Positions 1 through 9,232 of a stretch of 64,000 nucleotides of DNA are shown here, in pieces. Numbering within the stretch: the first letter of the stretch is position 1; the number at the start of each line of letters is the position of its first letter. The position numbers were made by a program, and so were the translations under genes. The notes under the pieces are model-generated. The model made no database searches. It had not been told where the DNA came from and saw nothing but the letters and a program-made list of their open reading frames with translations. This DNA comes from Bretschneidera sinensis (Eukaryota; Streptophyta; Magnoliopsida; Brassicales; Akaniaceae): contig CM043705.1 of assembly GCA_023935145.1 (NCBI GenBank), forward strand, positions 18,546,501 through 18,610,500. Reading direction: 5' to 3'.

Positions 1-32
1 AGGGGAGTCCAGACTAAACCTCAGAACCAGAG

Positions 33-557
33 GTGTCCGAGCAAATTTCACAGTGGATCCTCCATCTTGACAGCACCTCCAACAGCGTCGGAAGTGGGGC
101 TGGTCTCATCCTTTGCAGTCCGGATAGATTCACCATCGAGTACACCCCGAGGTTCGGGTTTAATGCCTCAAATAATGAAGTAGAGTATGAGGTGTTACTC
201 GTCGAAATGAAGTTGGCAAGAGCAATGGCTGTTGGGGCCTTAGATGCGTAAAACGACTCACAGCTGGTGGTAAATCAGATAAACGAAGAGTTCGAAGCCC
301 AAGGGAAGAAGATTGCTCGCTACCTTGAGAAGGCAAAAGAACTCGTTGTGGGATTCAGAATGTTCCAAATAACCCAGGTTCCTCGAACGGAGAACTCGAA
401 GGCTGATGCTCTGGCTCGACTCGCCTCCTCTTGGTGGTTCGAGCCAACTCAGGCCGTATACCTCGAAACTCTCACCGTCCCGAGCATCGATGATCCCCAT
501 AGTTCCAATAACCGAAGAAAGAACCTGGATAGACCCGATCCTCTAGTATTTGTGTGA
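33..557 (+). pseudogene. Tat RNase H domain of pol, broken
   Basis: RNase H removes the RNA template from the RNA:DNA hybrid during reverse transcription. The translation shows the plant gypsy RNase H signature: HLDSTSNSVGSGAGLIL (first catalytic Asp), then a segment like FGFNASNNEVEYEVLL (catalytic Glu). After a stop at about 249 and a frame change comes QVPRTENSKADALARLAS, the C-terminal helix with the last conserved Asp. Upstream RT sequence is outside the window. The internal stop and frame change make it non-functional. It continues into the integrase zinc-finger region. Confidence 0.8.
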
Positions 558-599
558 CGGTTAGCTCCCTAAGCAGAAAAGTGAAGCTAAGAAACTCAT

Positions 600-1749
600 C
601 TCCCGTGCATCCTGATACACGTCTTAGACGAAAAGTTATATAAGTGAGGCCTTATGATGCCTTACCTAAGGTGTCTTGGGCCCACCAAAGCCAATTACGC
701 TCTTCGGGAGGTTCACGAAGAGGTATGCAGAAATCACCTAGGAAATCAGCCTTTAGCCTTTAAAGTGCTCCGCCAAGGGTACTACTAGCTTAAAATGCAG
801 AAATATGCCATGGAATTAGTCAAGAAATGCATAAACTGTCAGCAATACTCCCCCATGCCCCACTGACCAAAAAATCCTCATACATGAATCATGACTCTAA
901 TCCCCTTCACCATGTAGGGGATAGATCTCATTGGTCCCTTCACAGGAGCGTCCGGCTAGAAAAGATATCTCATTATAGCAATAGATTACTTCACCAAGTG
1001 AGTAGAGGCAGAATCACTCGCCAGCATAACGGATCACCAGGCCCGAAGTTTCTTCTGGAAGTCTATAGTGTGTCGATTTGGCATACCCTGAATACTGGTC
1101 ACCGATAATGACAAACAATTTCATAGCACCTGATTCAAGGCATTTTGCGAAGAACTTCACATCGAGCATCGATTCTCTTCTGTTGGATATCCACAGGCTA
1201 ATGAGCAGATGACCCATCGGACACTCCTGCAAGGCATCAAGAGAAGACTAGACGAAGCTGACAAGCAGTGGACCAACCATCTTCAAAACGTACTCTAGGC
1301 CTACCGAACCACCGCTCAGACACCCACGGGAAAAATACCTTTCTTCATGGCATATTTCTTTGAAGTAGTCTTCCTCTTAGAAGTCAGGGTGCCCTCATTA
1401 CAAGTATAGAACTTTGAGCAGGTTAACAACGAAGAAGCCTTATGGATGAACATCGATCTTATTGAATAAGATCGGGATAAAGCCCAGATTCGATTAGCCA
1501 CCTATCAGTAGAGAGTGGCTAGGTACTACAACTCTCGGGTTCAAGGTAGAAGTTTCAAGCTACATGATCCCATTCTATGAAAAGCGAAGTATCATGTCCT
1601 CGAGAAATAGGGAAGCTCTTTTAAACTAGGTAGGCCCGTACCACATTAAGAGTGTATGTCGAGCCAACACATTTGAACTTAAGGAGTTGGATGGTAAACT
1701 TGTCCCCTGCACCTGGAACACAGAGAACCTCCGAAAATTCCCCCAATAG
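600..1749 (+). pseudogene. Tat integrase, frameshifted and catalytically dead
   Basis: Integrase joins element cDNA to host DNA. Three parts are readable across frames. An HHCC-like zinc finger region ends in KKCINCQQYS at about 826-850. The core follows, with a GIDLIGP-like first Asp at about 925 and a TDNDKQFH second Asp at about 1105. The core ends near LLQGIKRRLDEADKQWTNHL, and a C-terminal part includes ELKELDGKLVPCTWNTENLR. Several in-frame stops are present. The segment normally carrying the catalytic Glu (consensus near AEVTNR) reads NEQMTHRTLL, so the Glu-containing residues appear to be deleted. This supports a long-dead copy. Confidence 0.8.
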
Positions 1750-1919
1750 TGTATGCCTCCAAGTGTAACTCCTAAATGCTTCGATTGTTAATGAAAATTA
1801 AAACACTAAGACAAATGTTGAAAGTTTATGAAGTAAACAAGGTGAAGAAAAAAAGCCCAGAGTTTAATTAAATATATAATTACATAAAGACATTATCGGC
1901 CTCAGTTTACAAAGATAAA

Positions 1920-3921
1920 ACTAAAGTCCTCAAGGGTCAGCCTTCCCTACGGACGCAGCCTCCTCGGTACAACCTGACAGAGCCACCTATTTCTCGTAGT
2001 TTTCGTGAGCTATGGGCCCCTTTTTCATCTCTGGAGGTCCCGAGTTCGAGGGCTGAGAATTCAACCTGAGGATAGAGAGCCTTGGTCTTCTTCTTGGCCT
2101 TCGAGAAGCCCTCCAAGAACTACTGGCCAACCTCCTCCTCAACAGCTTCTTCTAAAATCCTCTTCATGACCTCTGTTTCCTTCTTTCTCAACCTCTACTC
2201 AAAGGCCACGGTTGTATTCCACTCTTGACGTAGGGCATCCCTATCCTATATGGCCTTAACTCTGGCTCGTTTGGCCCCCTCCAAGGACTCATATAGTTGC
2301 TGGACGAGTTCACAGTTCAGCTTCTGCTGGCACTGGCCGAACTTCTCAGCAATATCAAAACAGCAGTGCGATAGCAGTCCCTACACCACGCTCGACTGAA
2401 ACAGAATACAGAGTTATTAACTACCGGGGAATAGAAAGATTTTAAAGAAGATAGAAAAAGTAAACAAGCAAAAATGTTTACCTAAGAGGCCAAGGCCTTG
2501 GTTGTGGAGCAGAGCCCTTCGATCGGCTTCCTCAAAAGCTCGTTCATGTCGTGAGAAGGGATCCCTAGGATGAGGTGCTCTTGAGCCACCCTAGGGTAGG
2601 CAAAGATCGGGTCACCTACCTTTATGCCCCAGTTGGGCATAAAGACCCCGACCTCAGAAGGATCCCCCTAGAACGAAGACAGAGGCCGCGTCTAGTCAGG
2701 CTGGGGCGCGACCGTGACATCCTTCGGCTTATGGGAGGGCTCGGCAGGGCTCTTCACATCAATGGGAATGAAAGAAGCGGCGTGGCCTCTTCCTGGAGCT
2801 TTTGGCTTACACAAGCTGCTTTCTAGCCTGGGCAGCTTTCTTTTTCTCTTGGGTTATTTTCCTCGCTCGCTCTCTAGCTCTGGTTGTAGCCTTTATCTTT
2901 GTTTAACAAAAAACATAAGTGTAAGTATGAGGCAAAGCATAAAGAAAAGTAAAGTAAAGGATAAAGGCATAAACACGAGATTACCACTCTTTATTGTTCT
3001 CTCTGGATAGTGAGGGCAGAGACTGTGCTTTACCAACTCCTTGTTATCGTATAGGACGCTTACGTCGAGGGGTGCAACCACCATAGCCTTCAGTGTCTCC
3101 TGCTTACGGTGTAGGAAGTGCGTCTTCTTGCACTTGCCCGCACGGTCCAAGCTCTAAGAAAGTGGAACCTTGAAGCTCCTCTCACTCTAGATGAAGAAGA
3201 AAGACTTCTTCCAATTCTTGATCGAGGAAGGCTTCTTCTTCAACAACCCCCTCTTTGCCCTCGAGCTGATCATGAACCACCTGTGCTGGCCATGCTCGCT
3301 TATCTGGAAGTGGACCTTAAAGATGTTGATGTTCATCAACCTTTTCACCTCCGAGCAGACGCATATGAAGGCCATGATCAGGCGCAGTGAGTTTGGCACT
3401 AGTTAGCATAGTACTATATCAGAAAACCTTAGCACTGTGCGAAAAAAGGGATGAAGGGGAAACTTGAGCCCGGCCCTCATGTGTTGCTCGTAAACACATA
3501 TCTCATAGGATGCATGGCTCGAGAGAACATCACAGGCCCTCTCTCCGACCCTAGTCGGCTTGAGGGTGTACTTCTCAAGGATACGGTACACCCTCTAGAT
3601 AACCTCGAGTTCCCCCTCCTCCAGCTGGCTGGGTACAGATTTCACCGTGAATGACCACTGAACCCTCTCCTCCACCATCATATCTCCCTACAGCTCAGCC
3701 AAGACCCTATCTATATCATCCTCGGCCTCGAAAGAGGAATCCTCCTCATCCCCAGCCACATAGGGCACCATTGCCAATGGCCTCTCCTGAGTATTAACAT
3801 CCTCCGAGGACTCACCCCTACTAGAGAACAGGCCCATGGCTTCTCGCAACTCCCTAGATAGGTCTTCACTATCTTCATTACCACTACTGGGCCTATCATG
3901 AAATCTATTTACCGAAGACAT
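1920..3921 (-). pseudogene. Antisense ORF of Tat element (gypsy-type 'Transposase_28'-like protein)
   Basis: On the minus strand, opposite to gag-pol, there is a long decayed reading frame starting with MSSVNRFHDRPSSGNEDSED at 3921. The N-terminal half is acidic. Then comes a globular part with YEICVYEQHMRAGLKFPLHP, LRLIMAFICVCSEVKRLM and SIKNWKKSFFFI, the pattern of the 'putative gypsy type transposon' family (Pfam PF04195, from memory). The C-terminal half, about 2850-1930, is rich in Glu, Lys, Gln and Arg and looks coiled-coil. It is interrupted by stops and frame changes. Antisense ORFs in this position are known in Tat elements; their function is unknown. A TATA box sits 218 bp upstream of the ATG. 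Confidence 0.75.
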
Positions 3922-4138
3922 TGTAAAGTGGGTAGAAAGACTTGCTGAAATTTGATATCCGCGGTAACTCTGAGCAGCAGTCCCTTCCTCCGCTCATGCC
4001 TCAATCTCCCCTAACAAAGCATTCTCAAATCTTTAAACGACTCTAAGCATTCCCAACCTCTGGATCGACTATGAGGGCTCTCAAAGATTTCTCAGATTGC
4101 AGATGAAGTGAAGTGAAAAAATATAAGCGGAAGCGACT

Positions 4139-4147
4139 CTTATATAG
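4139..4147 (-). promoter_or_regulatory. TATA box upstream of the Tat antisense ORF
   Basis: On the minus strand the sequence reads CTATATAAG, followed downstream by a pyrimidine-rich leader and the ATG at 3921. The spacing implies a 5' UTR of about 190 bases. It would drive transcription antisense to the element's gag-pol. The call rests on motif and position only. The nearby hAT insertion begins 53 bp upstream of the box and would have separated it from distal sequence. Confidence 0.5.
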
Positions 4148-4199
4148 AAGTGCTGGCATGAAAAACGAAGAGAATTAACTCCGCTACAGTTGTAAACAC

Positions 4200-5342
4200 C
4201 AGTGTTTTTAGAGGTGAGGGCGTTGGGTGAGGTGTTTTGTCTCAATGAGGCGAGACATAAGCCCCGAGACATTGGGGTATAAGGCTTTTGAAACGTTGGG
4301 GTGTTTTGAATAAAATAATATTAATTAAATTATAAAAATATTAAAAAATTAAAATAATATAAATTAATTCATTATCAATAAACTTTACTAACTTAAGACT
4401 ATGAATGAATATTTATCCATATTTGCAACTACTTTTTTTTCATCCATTGCTGTCAATCAACAGTCAACGAGCGAGAAAGCCGCTTTTTAAGCAAAGTTGA
4501 TAAAACACCCAGACAAGACTTGAACCGTGGTTTAAAAGAACCGTTGTTTAAAAGAGAAAGACATTAAAAGGAACACAATTACAAAAAGTCTACTTTTAAC
4601 CACGGTTTAAAAAAACTTTAACATAGTTGAGTGAAAAAGAATCTAATTGAGGTTAAGTCATGCAAGCTAAGCCTAAGCAAAAGCTATAGGGTCCTCACTG
4701 ACATAAGTCATGATTGATTCTATACCCATTTGTCCCTTTCTCTCTCTCTCTCTCTCCTTGTACTATCTCTTTATATTTTGACCCATCCTTTCACTGTACT
4801 GTTGCATGAAGGCAAAAAAAAAAAAAGGCTGTGACACCTCTTGCTGCAAAGGAAGCCATTTTCTATCCTGTTTTTCCATTTTGCTTTCTTAGTATCCAAA
4901 CACTAGGAAAATCACAAGAAAACCCAGAAAAGTGGTCATTTCTCCAAGGAATAGACATGCATAGAGTGCTATCAGTTGTTGACTATAGGAAGAGATTGGC
5001 GTATCATCGCCAAATAGCACCATTTCTAGTATAAGCGGCAAGCGAAGCCAGAAGGAGCCTGTTGGAGACGAGACTGAGGCCGAGAGAACTTCTTGCTCTT
5101 ATGGCGGCTGCAGCGATGATGAAGATGGCAAAAATGGTAATGCATCGAGGAAGAAGCTCAAGCTATCGAAAAAAAAAGCATTGGGCGTACGCCCAGATAC
5201 CCGGGGCGTCAAAGGCGTACGCAAATGCCCAGACCCGAAAAAATGCATGCCCAGCGTCAGATTCTCCCCAGGTTTCAATCCTTGGGGTGTTTTAGCCTCA
5301 TTTTGCCTCTGGGCGTGCTCAACTTCGCCTTTTTAAACACTG
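4200..5342. mobile_element. Non-autonomous hAT element with captured host-gene DNA
   Basis: The termini are inverted: the left end is CAGTGTTTTTAGAGGTGAGG and the right end is GCCTTTTTAAACACTG. They are flanked by 8-bp duplications GTAAACAC (4192-4199) and GTAAAGAC (5343-5350), 7 of 8 identical, as expected for hAT. Subterminal sequence is G+C-rich with GGCG-type repeats at both ends. No transposase is present. The interior holds a CT-rich tract (4738-4756) and a fragment of an HD-Zip gene (4903-5171). It lies in the 3' UTR of the Tat element and is therefore younger than it. Confidence 0.85.
4903..5171 (+). pseudogene. Captured HD-Zip class II transcription factor fragment (5' coding part)
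   Basis: Inside the hAT element, + strand translation gives KWSFLQGIDMHRVLSVVDY. After a one-base frame change it gives GVSSPNSTISSISGKRSQKE and then an acidic stretch ending SRKKLKLSK. These match the N-terminal region of plant HD-Zip class II proteins (HAT4/HAT22 group): the ...GVSSPNSTISS.SGKR... block, the acidic segment, and the SRKKL.LSK entry into the homeodomain. The match stops there, so the homeodomain and leucine zipper are missing. Upstream, 4700-4860 has a CT-rich, TATA-containing stretch that could be the donor gene's promoter and leader. This is a truncated passenger, not a functional gene. Confidence 0.72.
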
Positions 5343-5350
5343 GTAAAGAC

Positions 5351-5758
5351 GCTATGTTTGGTATGACTGAGGTGTCATTGCGTTCTTCAAGGCTCTCACA
5401 GTCACAATAACGTGACATTTTTTTTGCTCAAGGTGTCGTTACGTTCCCCAAAGCTTATTCAACCACGAAAAAATAGCGCTTGGTATAACCAAGGCACTGT
5501 TCCCCTCCCCAAGGCGACAGAAGACGAACAATCAATGATGTGCACCGCCATTTCACTAAAATGACTGCGCGCATTAAATAGCCCAATATTCAATGATCAA
5601 AAGCGGCCTAACGCTCATGCATTGAATGCCCCCACAAAAGATTATGGAAATAGCTCAGAGGCTTTTTAAAGGACCTAAAGGCCAAAGAAATTGCCCAAAA
5701 GCCCAAAACAAAAATATGGTCCAAAAGGTCCCTTATAGGCCCAAAGTAGAAAAAGAAG
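5351..5758 (+). other. Tat 3' untranslated region between the hAT insertion and the repeat arrays
   Basis: No coding sequence recognised. Imperfect direct repeats containing TTGGTAT are seen near 5356 and 5488, each followed by a run like CCCCAAGGC or TTCAAGGC. They suggest earlier tandem growth of this UTR. Confidence 0.4.
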
Positions 5759-5933
5759 CCCAAAAGTCCACTAAAGCACTCTAAAAGAATAAGCCCAAAA
5801 GTCCACTAAATTATTCCAAAATAATAAGCCCAAAAGTCCATTAAAGTACTCCAAAAGAAGAAGCCCAAAAGTTCACTAAAGTACTCCAAAAGAATAAGCC
5901 CAAAAGTCCACTAAATAACTCCAAAAGTAAGCA
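5759..5933. repeat. 35-bp tandem repeat, five copies
   Basis: Copies start at 5759, 5794, 5829, 5864 and 5899, each opening with CCCAAAAGT(C/T)CA and ending near AGAATAAG. The period is a constant 35 bp. Copies differ at a few positions, so the array is not freshly expanded. It lies directly upstream of the 48-bp array in the Tat 3' UTR. Confidence 0.9.
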
Positions 5934-5949
5934 GCCCAGACCAAATACC

Positions 5950-6930
5950 CACGAGAACATCTCCAAGATCGAGCATATTGACTACTACTCAAATGCTCAG
6001 TCTAATGTCTCTAAAGCCGAGCATATTGACTATTTTTCAAATGCTTGGTTCAACATCTCCAAGGTCGAGTATATTGACTGCTGCTCAAATGCTCGGTCCA
6101 ACGTCTCCGAGGTCGAGCATATTGACTGTTGCTCAAACGCTTTGACCAACGTCTCCAAGGCTGATCATATTGACTGTTGCTCAAATGCTCGGACCAATGT
6201 CTCTAAGGCTGAGCATATTGACTGTTGCTCAAATGCTCGGACCAACGTCTCCAAGACCAAGCATATTGACTGCTGCTCAAATGCTCGGTCCAAAATCTCC
6301 AAGACCGAGCATTTTGACTGCTGCTCAAATACATATTGACTGCTGCTCAAATGCCCGGTCCAACGTCTCCAAGACCAAGCATATTGACTGCTGCTCAAAT
6401 GCTCGGTCCAACATCTCCAAGACCGAGCATATTGACTGCTGCTCAAATGCTCAGACCAACATCTCCAAGGCCGAGCATATTGACTGTTGCTCAAATGCTC
6501 AGACCAACATCTCCAAGGCCGAGCATATTGACTACTGCTTAAATGCTCGAGCCAATGTCTCTAAGATCGAGCATATTGATTGCTGCTTAAATGCTCGAGC
6601 TAACGTCTCCAAGTCCGAGCATATTGACTGCTTCTTAAATGCTCGAGCCAACGTCTCCAAGGCCGAGCATATTGACTGTTACTTAAATGCTCGAGCCAAC
6701 GTCTCCAAGTCCGGGCATATTGAATGCTTTTCAAATACTCGAGCCAACGTCTCCAAGGCTGAGCATATTGACTGCTACTCAAATGCTTGGCCCAACGTCT
6801 CCAAGGCCGAACATATTGACTGCTGCTCAAATGCTCGATCCAACATCTCCAAGGCTGAGCATGTTGACTGCTCCTCAAGCGCTCGACCCAATGTCTCCAA
6901 GGCCGAAGCCCTATTATACTTCCTCGAAGC
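5950..6930. repeat. 48-bp tandem repeat array, about 20 copies
   Basis: GAGCATATTGACT-type units recur at 5971, 6019, 6067, 6115, 6163, 6211, 6259 and 6307. A 23-bp irregular insertion follows, then units every 48 bp from about 6377 to 6905. Because 48 is divisible by 3, ORFs stay open in more than one frame and on both strands. One + frame (6170-6946) encodes repeats of NARANVSKAEHIDCCS. The similar openness of other frames argues against selection for a protein. Satellite-like arrays in this UTR position are known for Tat/Ogre elements. Confidence 0.9.
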
Positions 6931-6944
6931 ACATAAGTGTATTT

Positions 6945-6962
6945 AAGAAAGTGGGGGGCCTC
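6945..6962 (+). other. Polypurine tract of the Tat element
   Basis: AAGAAAGTGGGGGGCCTC lies immediately before TGATGCAGCC, the inferred LTR start. A purine-rich tract abutting a TG start is the expected site for plus-strand priming. Confidence 0.7.
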
Positions 6963-8822
6963 TGATGCAGCCAATAAATCACTCACCAGTGACCTGCTGA
7001 CACATGGACAATTCCCCTCCACTGATCGGACGGCACATGGGCAAGCAGTTGACAAAACCGCCATCACTCACAGACTCCTCCACGCAGAAGTGTAAGCGTG
7101 ATTGTAGGGATTGAGCCATCCCTGAACACGCGATAAGACCCCTCGCAGGAGGAGTGAGATCTCAGGGATCGCGCCATCCTGACACGTGGCCAACTTACCT
7201 CTGAAACACTATAAAAAGCTCAAGGTATATGAATTCAATCTTCATCCTCAATTTCAAGCTTATCACTGAGAATACTAGCATCACAACTCTCAATTTTCCC
7301 AAAAATGAATGTTGTGGCGATTTATCTACCTAAATAAATAAGCAGATAATCGCACTCGTTTTACTTGCAAGTGCACAAGGTCAACAGTGTAGTATAGTGT
7401 GCGAAAGCAAGATCATCTCTATAGGGATTGGTGAATTTCGTTTTGGAATTATATTTGCAATGTAAAAAGATAGAAATAATAAAAGAGTTGATTTTGATAA
7501 AGATAAAATAATAAAGATAAAGGCATAGGGACTTGATATCCACCACTAATTATGCTACCACAACAAAACAGTATTCCAATGCTTTACTCATGTCATGAAT
7601 ACCTAATGTTTGTCAACCTAAGGGCATGGTATCTACTCCTTAAGCTATTGATTTCCCTAAGCAATGAGTTAGGCATGGTATCTACTCTAATTCTTTTCTC
7701 TCTCAAGGGATTCAACATGGTGTATGCTGAGTTGTTCCTTAAGAGAGCATAAGATCTGTGGAAATCAACAAGCACACGGGACCTAGGGCATGGTATCTAC
7801 TCCTGGTTTCCCATGTTGATTAACCAAGAATCCGATGTGGATATCTTTTGTTACTAATGTCAGACCCAGGACTTGGTCATCCAAATTGATCTAACTAACA
7901 AGTCCATACCACATGCACATATTGATCAGACATATACATATGAAGAATTTAAATAAAAACAGGTATTAATCAAGTTAAGCAACACAACAGAAATATCGCA
8001 AAGGCGCCAATACTAAATTTATTGAGTAAACATAATTAGGGCTTCAACCAAGCCCTTACTAAGAATTTAATTACACATAATAAAATAAAAGAAAGAAGAA
8101 ACCCGAGAGAAGAGTCGTCAATTCTCCTCCACAGTTTTCTTCTCCAAGCTAAAAGCGAAAGATAAAAGAAGAGATTAATTTATGTCTAAAAAGTGATTAT
8201 TTGTGTGTGCTTTACATGTGTATTTATAGGGCTTGTGTAGTCCTAGAAGGCTCATGAGTTCCTAAACTTTCCTAAAACACAAAACTCCTTTATTTCCAAA
8301 ATAGGATTATTCCCAAAATAGGGTTATTTCCAAAATAGGGTTCTGCAGTTTACTGTTCAAGCCGATATATGTGCGCTCGATCGCATATGTCTTACGCTCG
8401 ATCGCATTGCTGTGCTCGATCCTTCATGTGTGCGAACGATCACATGTGCACTCGATCGCATGCAGCAGTGCGATCGATCGCACTTTGACCAGAAGCTGCT
8501 CCAGGATTTTCAGGCTTCTCTTCCCTTAAGTGCCAAAACTGCTTCCTTTTTCTACAAGACCTATAAAAACATGTGAAACACACAAAATGAAGTAAAACAG
8601 ACTAAAACGTATAGACAAAGAGCTTAATACATGTAAATTAAGGGGCTTAAATATGAACATTTAAGCACTTATCAATGAACCTTATACTAACATTGGCATT
8701 GGAGAGTCCTCAGAGACACCCACCCACCTCTTCTCTAGCGACTCTTTAGTTAACTTATCTTCCTTTACGAAGACCATTGAATATTGGACCTCAAACTCAA
8801 CAGCAGATTTCTAGCATTAACA
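6963..8822 (+). repeat. 3' LTR of the Tat element, interrupted by a solo LTR
   Basis: Starts TGATGCAGCC after the polypurine tract and ends GCATTAACA at 8822, matching the end of the LTR at 31937. Net length without the nested insertion is about 490 bp. A TATA box (CTATAAAAAG) is at about 7211. Two related blocks, AGGGATTGAGCCATCC and AGGGATCGCGCCATCC, lie at about 7108 and 7153 upstream of it. After the insertion the LTR continues with a segment like CTAACATTGGCATTGGAGAG, typical of the R-U5 of this lineage. Confidence 0.75.
7310..8674 (-). mobile_element. Solo Athila-type LTR, reverse orientation
   Basis: Begins TGTTGTGGCG and ends ATTTAAGCACTTATCA, flanked by a perfect 5-bp duplication ATGAA (7305-7309 and 8675-8679). 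Terminal and internal sequence matches the LTRs at 32295-33791 and 46147-47641. Examples are the segment like TTACTTGCAAGTGCACAAGG near the left end and the AAATTAAGGGGCTTAAATAT block near the right end. On its own (minus) strand a TATA box (CCTATAAATA) lies near 8225. A cluster of CGATCGCA/GCTCGATC motifs lies at 8370-8480, upstream of it. No internal region remains, so LTR-LTR recombination is likely. Confidence 0.9.
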
Positions 8823-8831
8823 CATATTAAT

Positions 8832-9060
8832 AGTGTTGAGAGAAAAATCAACAAAGCACTGAAACCCTTATAAATAATGTTGAGAGAAAAATCAACAAAG
8901 CACTCTAACCCTTATAAATAATGTTTGGAGAAAAATCGACCAATCAATCATTTTGATTTGTTTGACCTTTTAACTAAAACTATTAGATTATTTAAAAACT
9001 TGCAATAAACAAACCTTACCTATTAATTTATTTAAAAAGTTTGACCTTTTAACTAAAACA
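8832..9060. repeat. Short direct repeats between the Tat LTR and the USP gene
   Basis: A 44-bp unit containing TTGAGAGAAAAATCAACAAA occurs at 8836 and 8880, with a third diverged copy at about 8925. A second repeat, TTTGACCTTTTAACTAAAAC, occurs at 8961 and 9040. Both lie within 400 bp of the USP start codon. Confidence 0.75.
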
Positions 9061-9232
9061 ATTAAACTATTGGGCTTGATTTGTTTTTAAACACGCAACA
9101 ATTCTGTGTACTTGATCACTCAATTTTACATGTAGAGACTTTTTGTTCACTTTGGCAAAGTTTTCAGTTCACTTGACTTCTATGTACAGTTAGACTTTGG
9201 GTATTTGTTTGTCATCTTTATCAAAGGAAAAA

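Larger units (their letters stand above)
1..8822 (+). mobile_element. Tat-lineage Ty3/gypsy retrotransposon, 3' portion with nested insertions
   Basis: The window opens inside the element. Read on +, it contains the RNase H domain, integrase, a long antisense ORF region, a 3' untranslated region with tandem arrays, a polypurine tract and a 3' LTR. This order (pol, antisense ORF, repeat-rich UTR, LTR) is typical of the Tat group. gag, protease and RT lie upstream of the window. Every reading frame is broken, so this is an old copy. A hAT element (4200-5342) and a solo Athila-type LTR (7310-8674) inserted later. The 3' LTR end matches the LTR end of the second Tat element at 31920-31937, which fixes the right boundary. 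Confidence 0.85.

Noticed and set aside
5950..6930. Regular repeats with a CRISPR-like look
   Set aside because: The units are contiguous with no unique spacers, and the setting is plant nuclear DNA.
6170..6946. 258-residue ORF made of 16-residue repeats
   Set aside because: The 48-bp period keeps frames open automatically; other frames and the minus strand are open too, so there is no sign of selection for a protein.
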